From Burkholderia sp. WAC0059 (GTDB taxonomy: Bacteria > Pseudomonadota > Gammaproteobacteria > Burkholderiales > Burkholderiaceae), in assembly GCF_002870125.1 (NCBI RefSeq), contig NZ_PNEO01000015.1:1-64000 (forward strand): a DNA stretch of 64,000 nucleotides. Direction: 5' to 3'. The translations under genes were made by a program, and so were the position numbers. Within the stretch, counting starts at the first letter, position 1; every line of letters starts with the position of its first letter. The notes beneath the pieces were generated by a model that saw nothing but the letters and a program-made list of their open reading frames with translations, did not search any database and was not told the origin of the DNA. Positions 37,104 to 49,931 of this stretch are shown here, one piece after another.

Positions 37104-37814
37104 TCAGAACGCGTAGCCGACCTTCAGATAAGAGACCAGCGGATTGAGGTGTATCTTCGCTTCGGAGCGCTGGCTGAACACCGGGCTGTTGGTGTTGAGC
37201 GTCGCGGTCACGTCGACCGGGATGAACGACAGCGAGAAGCCCGCGAACCAGTGTTTCGTGAATGCGTAATTAAAACCCGCATTCAATACCGGCGCCCAGG
37301 AACGATCTGTCGAAACGCTGGTCGGACCCTGTAACACCCCCTGCGTGAATTCGGGGTTGGTGAGCTGGGCATCGGTGAACCAGACGCGCGTCACGCCGAT
37401 GCCGACGTAAGGGCGAAATTTCGTCGTGGGTTGATTGAAGTAGTACTTGAGCAGAAGGGCCGGACTCCAGAGTCGTGCCGAGCCGAGCTTGCCGAACTGG
37501 CCGAGGGAGCCTTCGCCGTCGAGATCGAATTTCGGCGGAATGCCCATCTCGGCTTCCGCGGCGATGTGGTCGGTGATGAAGTAGCCGATGCTGAAGCCGG
37601 CGGTGTCGGACGAGCCGATGTCGGTGCCGGAGCCGGGAACACTCGTGTTGATGGGATAACCGTCGACGCTGTCCACCTTCAGCGGGTCGCTGCTGCCCTG
37701 GGGCATGAAATGGAACCACCCCGTCGTGACGTAAATTGTGTTGGCCGACTGCGCGTGCGCCGTCGACAGGCAGGCGAACGCGGCGAGCCCTGCAAGTGTC
37801 CGTCTTGATCTCAT
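37104..37814 (-). CDS. OmpW family outer-membrane protein
   Basis: An eight-stranded beta-barrel porin candidate of the OmpW/AlkL type (236 residues). Signal peptide MRSRRTLAGLAAFACLSTAHA, then barrel segments: DTAGFSIGYFITDHIAAEAE, LLLKYYFNQ, FRPYVGIGVTRVWF, FNYAFTKHWFAGFSLSFIPV and the terminal SYLKVGYAF, ending in the outer-membrane aromatic signature F. The start at 37814 follows GGAGGGG on the - strand; longer in-frame starts break the signal peptide. Substrate unknown; OmpW proteins pass small hydrophobic molecules. Confidence 0.88.
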   Translation of the reverse strand: MRSRRTLAGLAAFACLSTAHAQSANTIYVTTGWFHFMPQGSSDPLKVDSVDGYPINTSVPGSGTDIGSSDTAGFSIGYFITDHIAAEAEMGIPPKFDLDGEGSLGQFGKLGSARLWSPALLLKYYFNQPTTKFRPYVGIGVTRVWFTDAQLTNPEFTQGVLQGPTSVSTDRSWAPVLNAGFNYAFTKHWFAGFSLSFIPVDVTATLNTNSPVFSQRSEAKIHLNPLVSYLKVGYAF

Positions 37815-38002
37815 TTTTGTAATCCCCTCCATGATGGCCGATTCATTATGGGCAGAACGTTTCCGGCAAACCATACGAAACCGTTAGAGCAGTTTCCCCA
37901 AGCGCCGCGGAATGCCTGCGCGAGCCTTGTCGCTGCGAACGCAGCGGCGATGCGGCCCGGCAGGTCTGCGGGTATTCACCAACGGACAACGGAAAATCGA
38001 GC

Positions 38003-38743
38003 ATGGCACGGCTTGCACGTCTTTATGTTCCCGGTCAGCCCCAGCACGTGATCCTGCGCGGGCTCGACCAGCAGCCCGCGTTTGTCGACGAACAGGATTA
38101 CGACCTGTTCATTGATTGCCTGAAGGCGGCGGCGCGCGATCACCATCTGGCGGTTCACGCGTGGGTTCTCATGCCCGGCGCGGTCCAGCTACTTGCCAGC
38201 CCGTCCGACGAAACCAGCCTGCCCAAGGCGATGCAGGCGGTCGGCCGGCGCTACGTGGCCCACTTCAACCGCCGCTATTCGCGGCGGGGCACGCTCTGGG
38301 AGGGCCGCTACCGCGCGACCGTCATCGAGAGCGAACGCTACTTCCTGCTCGCAAGCCGCATGGTCGAGCTCGCGCCGGTGCGCAACCGGCTCGCGCAGAC
38401 GCCCGAGGACTACCGCTGGTCGAGCTACCGGCATCACATCGGCCTGACCGTCGACAGCCTCATCACCGACCATGCCCTGTACTGGGCGCTCGGCAACACG
38501 CCGTTCGAGCGGCAGCGCGCCTACCGCGAGTTGTGCGAGCAGCCGCTCGACGAACGGGAGACGAGCCAGCTCATGCAGGCCACTTTAAAGGGCTGGGTGC
38601 TCGGTAGCGACTCGTACCGCGAATGGGCGTCGCGTACTGCGAACAGGCGCGTTTCGCCGCTGCCGCGCGGCCGGCCGCGCAAGGTCCGCGAGACGCCGGC
38701 GCCCGCTCACGACATCGGCAAGCCGGAGACGGGCTCGCCCTGA
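38003..38743 (+). CDS. REP-associated transposase (RAYT / Y1_Tnp) homologue, probably inactive
   Basis: 246 residues of the IS200/RAYT fold: RLYVPGQPQHVILRG start, HAWVLMPGAVQLLA, GRRYVAHFNRRY, GTLWEGRYRATVIESERY and PEDYRWSSYRHH. Family members normally have NHVHLL, whose two His bind metal; here residues 60-62 are A-V-Q. The expected catalytic Tyr (RYIELNPVRA) is replaced by Met120 in SRMVELAPVR. The frame is intact and codon use resembles neighbours. No flanking REP-like or terminal repeats are seen. A tail of ~25 basic residues ends the protein. Either domesticated for binding or decaying. Confidence 0.85.
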   Translation: MARLARLYVPGQPQHVILRGLDQQPAFVDEQDYDLFIDCLKAAARDHHLAVHAWVLMPGAVQLLASPSDETSLPKAMQAVGRRYVAHFNRRYSRRGTLWEGRYRATVIESERYFLLASRMVELAPVRNRLAQTPEDYRWSSYRHHIGLTVDSLITDHALYWALGNTPFERQRAYRELCEQPLDERETSQLMQATLKGWVLGSDSYREWASRTANRRVSPLPRGRPRKVRETPAPAHDIGKPETGSP

Positions 38744-38776
38744 CAAAACGTTGCGACTCAATGGGTCGGCGATAAG

Positions 38777-38805
38777 GACGGCATCCGCGAGATGCCGTCT
38801 TTTTT
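38777..38805 (+). terminator. Intrinsic terminator after the RAYT gene
   Basis: GACGGCATC (38777-38785), loop CGCGA, GATGCCGTC (38791-38799) and six T (38800-38805). Perfect nine-base-pair stem; separates the RAYT transcript from gltB. Confidence 0.92.
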
Positions 38806-38885
38806 CTCCCTTATTGATATGGAACCAATTAAACGATGCGATATTGATCGGATTATTAAATAGGGGATCAATCATCACGTTTTAT

Positions 38886-38915
38886 TTGCTATTCCATTGA
38901 TTCGTCGCGTATATT
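38886..38915 (+). promoter_or_regulatory. Putative gltB promoter
   Basis: TTGCTA (38886-38891), an 18-base spacer and TATATT (38910-38915), within an AT-rich island that could serve as an UP element or regulator site. Leader to the gltB ATG is about 135 bases. Confidence 0.55.
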
Positions 38916-39057
38916 CGCCTTTCGGCTCTCTGCGGCGCACGACGCGGAACCAGCCCGCATCGCCTGGCGCGCGCCTTACCCCGGTCACGCAAACGGCGGG
39001 AAACAGGAAGAAGATAGTTAAAACGGCCGCTTCGGCTTCTCCCAGAAGGGTGTCCCC

Positions 39058-43761
<4,704 letters not shown>

Positions 43762-43792
43762 GCGCCCGGACCGACGCAGCACATAGACGAGT

Positions 43793-43823
43793 GCGTGCGC
43801 CGCGCATGACGCGCGGCGCACGC
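43793..43823 (+). promoter_or_regulatory. Perfect 13-bp hairpin between gltB and gltD
   Basis: GCGTGCGCCGCGC (43793-43805), loop ATGAC, GCGCGGCGCACGC (43811-43823): a perfect, very GC-rich stem in the 100-base gltB-gltD spacer, without a T-run. It would protect the 3' end of gltB mRNA or modulate gltD levels rather than terminate. Confidence 0.6.
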
Positions 43824-43861
43824 CGATTCCCCATCGAATACACGGAATAGACGAGAGCCAC

Positions 43862-45328
43862 ATGGGTAAGGCAACGGGTTTTCTCGAGTACGAACGCCGC
43901 CACGAGGCGTACGAGGCTCCGCTCGCGCGGATCAAGCACTACAAGGAATTCGTCGCGGCGCTCTCCGACGACGACGCGAAGATCCAGGGCGCGCGCTGCA
44001 TGGACTGCGGCATTCCGTTTTGCAACAACGGCTGCCCGGTGAACAACGTGATCCCGGACTTCAACGACCTGGTGTACCGCCAGGACTGGCAAGCCGCGAT
44101 CGAGGTGCTGCACTCGACCAACAACTTCCCCGAGTTCACGGGCCGTATCTGCCCGGCGCCGTGCGAGACGGCGTGCACGCTCGGCATCAACAACGATCCG
44201 GTCGGCATCAAGTCGATCGAGCACGCGATCATCGACAAGGCGTGGGCCGAAGGCTGGGTCGCGCCGCAGCCCTCGAAGCACCGGACCGGCAAGAAGGTCG
44301 CCGTCGTCGGCTCGGGGCCGTCGGGCCTGGCCGCCGCCCAGCAGCTCGCGCGCGCGGGCCACGACGTGACAGTGTTCGAGAAGAACGACCGCGTCGGCGG
44401 CCTGCTGCGTTACGGCATCCCCGACTTCAAGCTCGAAAAGTGGCTGATCGACCGCCGCATGCGCCAGATGGAGGCCGAAGGCGTGACGTTCCGCACGAGC
44501 GTGTTCGTCGGCAAGGGCGAGCTGCCGCCGTATATCGGCAATGCGTCGAAGGAAACCATCTCGCCCGACGAACTGAAGGAACAGTTCGACGCGGTCGTGA
44601 TCTCGGGCGGCTCGGAAACGCCGCGCGACCTGCCGGTGCCGGGCCGCGAGCTGGCCGGCATCCACTACGCGATGGAGTTCCTGCCGCAGCAGAACCGCAT
44701 CAACGCCGGCGACAAGTTGTCGAATCAACTGCTCGCGAAGGGCAAGCACGTCGTCGTGATCGGCGGCGGCGACACGGGCTCGGACTGCGTGGGCACCTCG
44801 AACCGGCACGGCGCGAAGAGCGTCACGCAGTTCGAGTTGCTGCCGCAGCCGCCCGAGACGGAGAACAAGCCGCTCGTCTGGCCGTACTGGCCGATCAAGC
44901 TGCGGACCTCGTCGTCGCACGAAGAAGGCTGCGAGCGTGACTGGTCGATCGCGACGAAGCGCTTCGAGGGCAAGAACGGCAAGGTCGAGAAGCTCGTGGC
45001 CGTGCGCGTCGAATGGAAGGACGGCAAGATGCAGGAAGTGCCGGGCTCCGAGTTTGACATGAAGGCCGACCTCGTGCTGCTCGCGATGGGCTTTACGCAG
45101 CCGGCGTCGCCGGTGCTCGAGGCATTCGGCGTCGAGCGCGATGCGCGCGGCAACGTCCGCGCTTCGACCGACGGCGACGGCGCCTATCGCACGTCCGTGG
45201 ACAAGGTGTTCGCCGCCGGCGACATGCGCCGCGGCCAGTCGCTCGTCGTCTGGGCGATTCGCGAAGGGCGGCAGTGCGCACGGTCGGTGGACGCCTACCT
45301 GATGGGCAGTTCGGAGCTGCCGCGCTGA
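43862..45328 (+). CDS. gltD: Glutamate synthase (NADPH) small subunit
   Basis: FAD protein that passes electrons from NADPH to GltB (488 residues). N-terminal 4Fe-4S Cys clusters in [20 protein letters not shown] and [18 protein letters not shown] site [20 protein letters not shown] (about 142-161), NADPH site [18 protein letters not shown], and the C-terminal [19 protein letters not shown]. Follows gltB by 100 bases and ends at a terminator. Confidence 0.98.
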   Translation: MGKATGFLEYERRHEAYEAPLARIKHYKEFVAALSDDDAKIQGARCMDCGIPFCNNGCPVNNVIPDFNDLVYRQDWQAAIEVLHSTNNFPEFTGRICPAPCETACTLGINNDPVGIKSIEHAIIDKAWAEGWVAPQPSKHRTGKKVAVVGSGPSGLAAAQQLARAGHDVTVFEKNDRVGGLLRYGIPDFKLEKWLIDRRMRQMEAEGVTFRTSVFVGKGELPPYIGNASKETISPDELKEQFDAVVISGGSETPRDLPVPGRELAGIHYAMEFLPQQNRINAGDKLSNQLLAKGKHVVVIGGGDTGSDCVGTSNRHGAKSVTQFELLPQPPETENKPLVWPYWPIKLRTSSSHEEGCERDWSIATKRFEGKNGKVEKLVAVRVEWKDGKMQEVPGSEFDMKADLVLLAMGFTQPASPVLEAFGVERDARGNVRASTDGDGAYRTSVDKVFAAGDMRRGQSLVVWAIREGRQCARSVDAYLMGSSELPR

Positions 45329-45350
45329 GTCGGACCGCAAGCCGGACGTG

Positions 45351-45382
45351 AAAACGGGCACCTTCGAAGGTGCCCGTTTTTT
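45351..45382 (+). terminator. Intrinsic terminator of gltBD
   Basis: AAAACGGGCACC (45351-45362) pairs with GGTGCCCGTTTT (45369-45380) around TTCGAA, with T's to 45382. A textbook stem, usable in both directions. Confidence 0.92.
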
Positions 45383-45463
45383 CATGGCCCGGCGAATGGA
45401 TGCCGTCACGCCGTCGCGTGCCGGACGGGCGCGCTAACATGGCGCGAGCCGGCGGGGGCAGCC

Positions 45464-46054
45464 ATGAAGGCTGGCGGGTCGGCATCCCAACTCGTCCGGC
45501 CCATGCTGAACCTTCCTTCACCGCCCGATGTCTGGCAACGCTGCTTTCTTGCGCTCGCACCCGATGCGGCTACGCGCGATGCGCTCTCGGCGCTCGCGGT
45601 TCCGCCGTCCGCGCGCCGCGTGTTGCATGCGCAACTGCATCTGACCGTGGCGTTCATCGGCGTGTTGTCGGCGGGGCAGGGCGAGGCGCTGATCCGTCGG
45701 CTGGGCGCCTCGGTCTGCGCGTTCCCGCCGGCGGGCGTCGAGCGCATCGAGTGCTGGCCGGATCGCGAGCATCCGCGTTTGATGGTGGCGGCGTTCGCCA
45801 TGTCGGCGGCGTTCGTCGAACTCGACGCCCGGGTGCGTTCGTCGATGATCGGGCTGGGGCTCGGCATCGACGGGCGGGCGCTGCGGCCGCACATCACGCT
45901 CGCGCGCTTTGGCCGCCGTACCGAGGCCGTCGGGCTTTCGGGCGAGGCGGGCGCATTGCCTTCGGTGCGGTTCGAGTCGCTCGTGCTGTATTCGAGCACG
46001 CTCGCGCGGCGGGGCGCGCGTTACGAGGCGCTCGCGAGCGTGCCGCTCGGCTGA
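45464..46054 (+). CDS. thpR: RNA 2',3'-cyclic phosphodiesterase (2'-5' RNA ligase family, ThpR)
   Basis: 2H-phosphoesterase (196 residues) with the two catalytic HxT motifs, HLTVAFIG (about residue 59) and HITLARFG (about residue 143), and the family start RCFLALAPD. In vitro members open 2',3'-cyclic phosphates or join 2'-5' tRNA halves; the physiological role is unknown. The ATG at 45464 or the one at 45503 (MLNLPSPPDVWQ) could be used; neither has a strong ribosome site. Confidence 0.88.
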   Translation: MKAGGSASQLVRPMLNLPSPPDVWQRCFLALAPDAATRDALSALAVPPSARRVLHAQLHLTVAFIGVLSAGQGEALIRRLGASVCAFPPAGVERIECWPDREHPRLMVAAFAMSAAFVELDARVRSSMIGLGLGIDGRALRPHITLARFGRRTEAVGLSGEAGALPSVRFESLVLYSSTLARRGARYEALASVPLG

Positions 46055-46091
46055 GCGGCCGTTTTCGCGAGAGCCGTCCGAACGCCCGTGC

Positions 46092-47888
46092 TCAGGCGGC
46101 GATGCTCTCCTGCGTCACGCGCTCGATGTCGAGCGTTTCGCCGTGGAACGCCGCCAGCGATTCCCGATGCGCGATGCTGACGATGGCCGTTTGCGGCAGC
46201 CGCTCGACGAAGAGGCGGTAAAGTCGCGCCTCGTTTTCCGGATCGAGCGCGCTCGTCGCTTCGTCGAGGAACAGGAAGTCGGGCTTGTGCAGCAGCACGC
46301 GCGCGGCGGCGAGGCGCTGCTGCTCGCCGGGCGAGAGGATGCGTGTCCAGTGGCCCGACTCGGAAAGCCGCTGCGCATAATCTTCGAGATGGCAGGCGCG
46401 TAGCGCGTCGGCGCAGGTCTCGTCGTCGAACGTATCGGCCGGCGACGGGTAGGCGAGCGCGGCCTTCAGCGTGCCGATCGGCAGGTAGCTTTGCTGCGGA
46501 ACGAACATCGTGCGCGCGTCGACCGGCACCTCGATTACGCCGTCGCCGAACGGCCAGAGGCCGGCGAGCGCGCGCATCAGGGTGCTCTTGCCGGAGCCCG
46601 ACGGTCCGCGCACGAGCCAGCGCGCGCCCGGCTTGACCTCGATGTCGCGCACGGCGGCGAGCGGCGAGCCGTCGGGGAGGGCGAGCGTGAGGTTCTCGGT
46701 CGCGATCGTGGTCAGTCCGTTGGCCGCATTCAGATGGATGCCGTGTCTGAATGAGATCGCTCGGCCGTTTGCGTGTGCTCCGGATTGAAGCTGCGCGGGC
46801 ACCGCATCGTCGTTTGCCGCCGGTGCGAGCACGGCTTTATGGAATTCCCGGAGACGGTTGACCGTGGCGCGCCATGCGGCGAGCGTACCGTAGCTATTCA
46901 CGAACCACGAGAACGAATCGCTGACGTTGCCAAATGCGCGCGCGATCTGCATCAGCGCTCCAAACGAAAATACGCCGGCGAAGTAGCGGGGGGCTGCGAC
47001 GACGAACGGGAAAATCATTGCCAGCTGGCTGTAGAAGTTGAGAACGAAGTTCAGATTCTTGGTGTATTTCATCACGCGCCACCAGTTCTCGCGGATGCGC
47101 TCGAACAGCGTCTGCGCACTGGCCTTCTCGGCGTCCATCCCGTTGTAGAAGGCGATCTGCTCGGCGTTCTCGCGTACGCGAATCAGGCCGAAGCGGAAAT
47201 CCGCTTCGACGTGCTGCTGCTGGTAGTTGATCGCGACGAGCTGGTGCCCGAAGCGATGCATCACATACGAGCCGACGAGCGCATAGATCGCCGCAGCCCA
47301 CACCATGTAGCCGGGAATCGTCAGTTGCATGCCCGAGAGCGTCATGGTCAGCGGCCCGGCGAGCGTCCAGAGAATCACGGTGAAGGACACGAGCGAAACC
47401 AGCGTCGACAGCAGATCGATGGTCAGCGAAAGCGTGGTGCTCGCGAGATCCTGCAGGTCGTCGCTAATCCGCTGGTCAGGGTTGTCGGTCGACCGGTCTC
47501 GCTCGATTCGGTAGAACGCGCGGCCGTCGAGCCACTCGTTCATAAAACGAGTGGTAAGCCACTGGCGCCAGCGGAAGCCGAGCATTTGGCGCAGATAGCG
47601 GCTATAGACGAAGAGCACGGTCGACGCAAATAGAATGCCGCCGTACTCGAGCATGAGCAGCGGGAAACTTTTTGCGTTCTTCGCCTGCAATACGTTGATG
47701 AACGAGCCGTACCAGTCGTTGAACTTGACGCTGAGCCAGACGCTGCTGAGCTCCATCGCGAGGATCGCGACCAGCATCAGCCACGCTTTCTTCCATTCTT
47801 CGGATATCCAGTATGGTTTGATCAGCGACCAGGCGGAGATCTTGCTGCTTGACGGGAGCGGAGCGTGGGAGACGGACGGTTGGGTCAT
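46092..47888 (-). CDS. SbmA/BacA-type ABC transporter with fused ATPase (YddA-like)
   Basis: 598 residues: N-terminal membrane domain of the SbmA/BacA type (about 1-340, six helices; WYGSFINVLQAKN, FRWRQWLTTRFMNEWLDGRA, YQQQHVEADFRFGLIRVREN), fused to an ABC ATPase (about 375-598) with Walker A RGPSGSGKSTL, signature LSPGEQQR, Walker B FLFLDEATSALD. Full-length proteins of this kind resemble E. coli YddA and mycobacterial Rv1819c; substrates may be vitamins or peptides but are unknown here. AGGAAG precedes the ATG at 47888. Divergent from the thi operon. Confidence 0.92.
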   Translation of the reverse strand: MTQPSVSHAPLPSSSKISAWSLIKPYWISEEWKKAWLMLVAILAMELSSVWLSVKFNDWYGSFINVLQAKNAKSFPLLMLEYGGILFASTVLFVYSRYLRQMLGFRWRQWLTTRFMNEWLDGRAFYRIERDRSTDNPDQRISDDLQDLASTTLSLTIDLLSTLVSLVSFTVILWTLAGPLTMTLSGMQLTIPGYMVWAAAIYALVGSYVMHRFGHQLVAINYQQQHVEADFRFGLIRVRENAEQIAFYNGMDAEKASAQTLFERIRENWWRVMKYTKNLNFVLNFYSQLAMIFPFVVAAPRYFAGVFSFGALMQIARAFGNVSDSFSWFVNSYGTLAAWRATVNRLREFHKAVLAPAANDDAVPAQLQSGAHANGRAISFRHGIHLNAANGLTTIATENLTLALPDGSPLAAVRDIEVKPGARWLVRGPSGSGKSTLMRALAGLWPFGDGVIEVPVDARTMFVPQQSYLPIGTLKAALAYPSPADTFDDETCADALRACHLEDYAQRLSESGHWTRILSPGEQQRLAAARVLLHKPDFLFLDEATSALDPENEARLYRLFVERLPQTAIVSIAHRESLAAFHGETLDIERVTQESIAA

Positions 47889-48046
47889 GGGCTTCCTGAT
47901 CGCGATTTGCCACGGGCAACTGCGTAATCATTGTCGCAGGCTGGGCTTAAACGGCGCTTAATCCACACGCGTTCGACGGTGCGCGGCGAAGCGGTACGGG
48001 CGGTTCCATTGTGCCAGAGCGCGCACGCGGGGAACGTTTCCTCCGT

Positions 48047-48076
48047 TTGCCGCGTCCGCGCCTTTTGTGGTCTAAT
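48047..48076 (+). promoter_or_regulatory. Putative promoter of the thi operon
   Basis: TTGCCG (48047-48052), an 18-base spacer and TCTAAT (48071-48076). A start near 48083 would begin the RNA right at the TPP riboswitch, which supports the call. Confidence 0.55.
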
Positions 48077-48085
48077 GGCCGCTGA

Positions 48086-48180
48086 CGAAACAGGGGTGCT
48101 TCGCGCGGTTTTCGAGCCGCGGCGAGGCTGAGAGAGACCCTTCGCACCCGATCCGGGTAATACCGGCGCGGGAAGTTTCC
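48086..48180 (+). promoter_or_regulatory. TPP riboswitch (THI element)
   Basis: Conserved blocks in order: CAGGGGTGCT (48091-48100), a GC hairpin GCGGTTTTCGAGCCGC as the variable arm, GGCTGAGAGAGACCC (from about 48126) containing the CTGAGA thi-box core, CACCCGATCCGGGTAATACCGGCGCGGGAAGT. These match the aptamer that binds thiamine pyrophosphate and represses thiamine-synthesis genes. It lies about 230 bases upstream of thiO in a 521-base non-coding interval (47889-48409), with the downstream platform described separately. Confidence 0.95.
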
Positions 48181-48190
48181 GGAAAGTCTT

Positions 48191-48244
48191 GCTGGAATTG
48201 TCTCCAGCGTCCCGCCGCGCAGTGTGACTCGTCCGTCACTTTTG
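48191..48244 (+). terminator. Probable riboswitch expression platform
   Basis: After the aptamer come a GCTGGA/TCCAGC hairpin (48191-48207) and GTGAC/GTCAC (48224-48239) followed by a four-T run. The second is a modest intrinsic terminator that could end transcription when TPP is bound. A further 165 bases of leader precede thiO. Confidence 0.5.
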
Positions 48245-48409
48245 CAGCACGCATGCGCGGCCGGCTTCGCCAGCCGGTTTCGTCCTTGGGTACGCCTGTC
48301 GTTTGTCGTACGGAAAGGATTCGATGACCGCCCGTTTCTCACCCTTCTCAGTCAGTTCATTGCTTTTCGCTTCCCGCGTTCGCGCCGTCGCGCGTGTCGG
48401 GAGGTCGTC

Positions 48410-49549
48410 ATGAGCGCATCCGGTTCGGGTCGTCAGCCCGATTTCGCCGTGCTCGGCGGTGGCCTGTGCGGCCGTCTCGTCGCCTGGCGGCTGGCCGGCG
48501 CGGGGCATCGCGTCGCGCTCTACGAGCGCGGCGATGCCGACGGCTCGCAGGCGGCGGCCTGGGTCGCCGCGGCGATGCTCGCGCCGCTCGCCGAGGCCGC
48601 CGTGGCCGAGACGTTGATCGTCGAGCTGGGCGTCGCCTCGCTCGACGCCTGGCCGCGCGTGCTGGCCGAATTGCCCGAGCCGGTGTTTTTCCAGCGCAAC
48701 GGCACGCTGGTCGTCTGGCACCATGCCGATCGCACCGAAGCGCCGCTTTTCGAGCGCCGCGTGCGCGCGAGCGCGCCGCGCGCGCTGGCCGACGCCGGTT
48801 TCGTCGCGCTCGAGGGCGAGCGTCTCGACGAAGCCGAGCCGGCGCTGGCCGGCCGGTTTCCGCGCGGCTGGCTGCTGGCCGGCGAGGGCCAGCTCGACAA
48901 TCGCCAGGTGCTGCGCGCGCTGGCCGCGGGGCTTGCCGAACGCGGCGTCGAAACGCACTGGAACACGGCCGTCGACGAAGCCGATCTGCCGCGCGCGCGC
49001 GTGACGATCGACTGCCGCGGGCTCGGCGCGAAGCCGGTGTGGCCCGCGCTACGCGGCATCCGCGGCGAGGTCGCGCGCATCCATGCGCCGGGTATCGGGC
49101 TCTCGCGGCCGGTGCGTCTGCTGCATCCGCGCTATCCGCTCTACGTCGCGCCGAAACAGGACGATGTCTACGTGATCGGCGCGACCGAGATCGAGGGCGA
49201 GGACATGTCGCCCGTCAGCGTACGCTCGGCACTGGAGTTATTGAGCGCGGCGTTTGCCGTGCATCCGGCCTTCGGCGAGGCGCGCATCCTCGAGTTCAAT
49301 TCACAGTGCAGGCCGACGCTGCCCGACCATCGGCCCGCCGTGGTCTGGGACGGCGCGTCGACGCTGCGCGTGAACGGCTTGTACCGGCACGGCTACATGA
49401 TCGTGCCCGAGGTGGTCGACGAAGTCGTGCGCACGGCCGGGGCGCTCTTCGACGGTCGTATCGCGAACGCGGACACGTTCGGCGACTGGCGTCGCAACGC
49501 CCGGTGGGGCGCGCTGCTGCACGACGGACATTCGCGGGAGACGGCTTGA
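48410..49549 (+). CDS. thiO: FAD-dependent glycine oxidase-type protein ThiO
   Basis: D-amino-acid-oxidase family protein (379 residues) that supplies dehydroglycine for thiazole synthesis. FAD-binding Rossmann start DFAVLGGGLCGRLVAWRLA (about 12-30) with the acidic YERGD turn, then RGEVARIHAPGIGL and the C-terminal YRHGYMIVPEVVDEV. GGGAGG five bases upstream selects the ATG at 48410; an upstream in-frame extension to 48224 runs into the riboswitch platform and is rejected. First gene of thiO-S-G-E. Confidence 0.9.
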   Translation: MSASGSGRQPDFAVLGGGLCGRLVAWRLAGAGHRVALYERGDADGSQAAAWVAAAMLAPLAEAAVAETLIVELGVASLDAWPRVLAELPEPVFFQRNGTLVVWHHADRTEAPLFERRVRASAPRALADAGFVALEGERLDEAEPALAGRFPRGWLLAGEGQLDNRQVLRALAAGLAERGVETHWNTAVDEADLPRARVTIDCRGLGAKPVWPALRGIRGEVARIHAPGIGLSRPVRLLHPRYPLYVAPKQDDVYVIGATEIEGEDMSPVSVRSALELLSAAFAVHPAFGEARILEFNSQCRPTLPDHRPAVVWDGASTLRVNGLYRHGYMIVPEVVDEVVRTAGALFDGRIANADTFGDWRRNARWGALLHDGHSRETA

Positions 49550-49563
49550 GCGTGCCCTCGGCA

Positions 49564-49619
49564 GGCACGCGGCATGCCGCGTGCCGCACATGCGCCGGTT
49601 CGCCGGCGCGGCATGTTTT
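49564..49619 (+). repeat. 22-bp perfect palindrome and second hairpin between thiO and thiS
   Basis: GGCACGCGGCA/TGCCGCGTGCC is an exact 22-base palindrome (49564-49585). Four bases on, CATGC-GCCGG / CCGGC-GC-GGCATG folds around a TTCG tetraloop (49589-49615) and is followed by TTTT. The second could be a weak terminator or attenuator inside the thi operon. Confidence 0.65.
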
Positions 49620-49681
49620 CGGTGTATCGGGTAGTCGTCGCCAGCAGAATCAGGGATAGGGACAGCCAACCAGCAGTCATC

Positions 49682-49879
49682 ATGGACATTCACATCAATC
49701 AAAAGCCGCTGTCGTTGCCCGACGGCGCGACCGTCGCCGATGCGCTGACCGCATACGGCGCGCGGCCGCCCTACGCGGTCGCGCTGAACGGCGATTTTGT
49801 CGCGCGCGCGCAGCATGCCGGGCGCGTCCTGCAGGCGGGCGACCGGCTCGACGTCGTGAGCCCCGTCGCCGGCGGCTAA
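49682..49879 (+). CDS. thiS: Sulfur carrier protein ThiS
   Basis: Ubiquitin-like sulfur carrier (65 residues) ending in the essential Gly-Gly (VVSPVAGG), which is thiocarboxylated to donate sulfur to ThiG. Start [20 protein letters not shown] is typical. The open frame continues upstream to 49574 but that part crosses the hairpins and has no similarity. Confidence 0.96.
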   Translation: MDIHINQKPLSLPDGATVADALTAYGARPPYAVALNGDFVARAQHAGRVLQAGDRLDVVSPVAGG

Positions 49880-49931
49880 TCAACGAAACGGCCGCCCGTT
49901 CGCCTCCCGTCAGACGCAAGGATCTTCTGCC

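Larger units (their letters stand above)
38744..39057 (+). other. Spacer before gltB with AT-rich promoter region
   Basis: 314 bases: first the terminator at 38777-38805, then a markedly AT-rich island (about 38808-38920) that stands out from the GC-rich surroundings and holds the promoter at 38886-38915, then a 140-base leader into gltB. An open frame on the - strand (38585-38878) crosses it but is a by-product of the RAYT gene. Confidence 0.6.

Noticed and set aside
38585..38878. A 97-codon - strand frame beginning in the AT-rich region before gltB
   Set aside because: Most of it is antisense to the RAYT gene and its terminator; no ribosome site and no similarity.
45406..45999. A 197-codon - strand frame opposite thpR
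   Set aside because: Ser/Arg/Pro-rich shadow; thpR has both HxT motifs on the + strand.
48224..48409. 62-residue N-terminal extension of ThiO
   Set aside because: It would be encoded by the riboswitch expression platform, and a GGGAGG ribosome site lies directly before the ATG at 48410.
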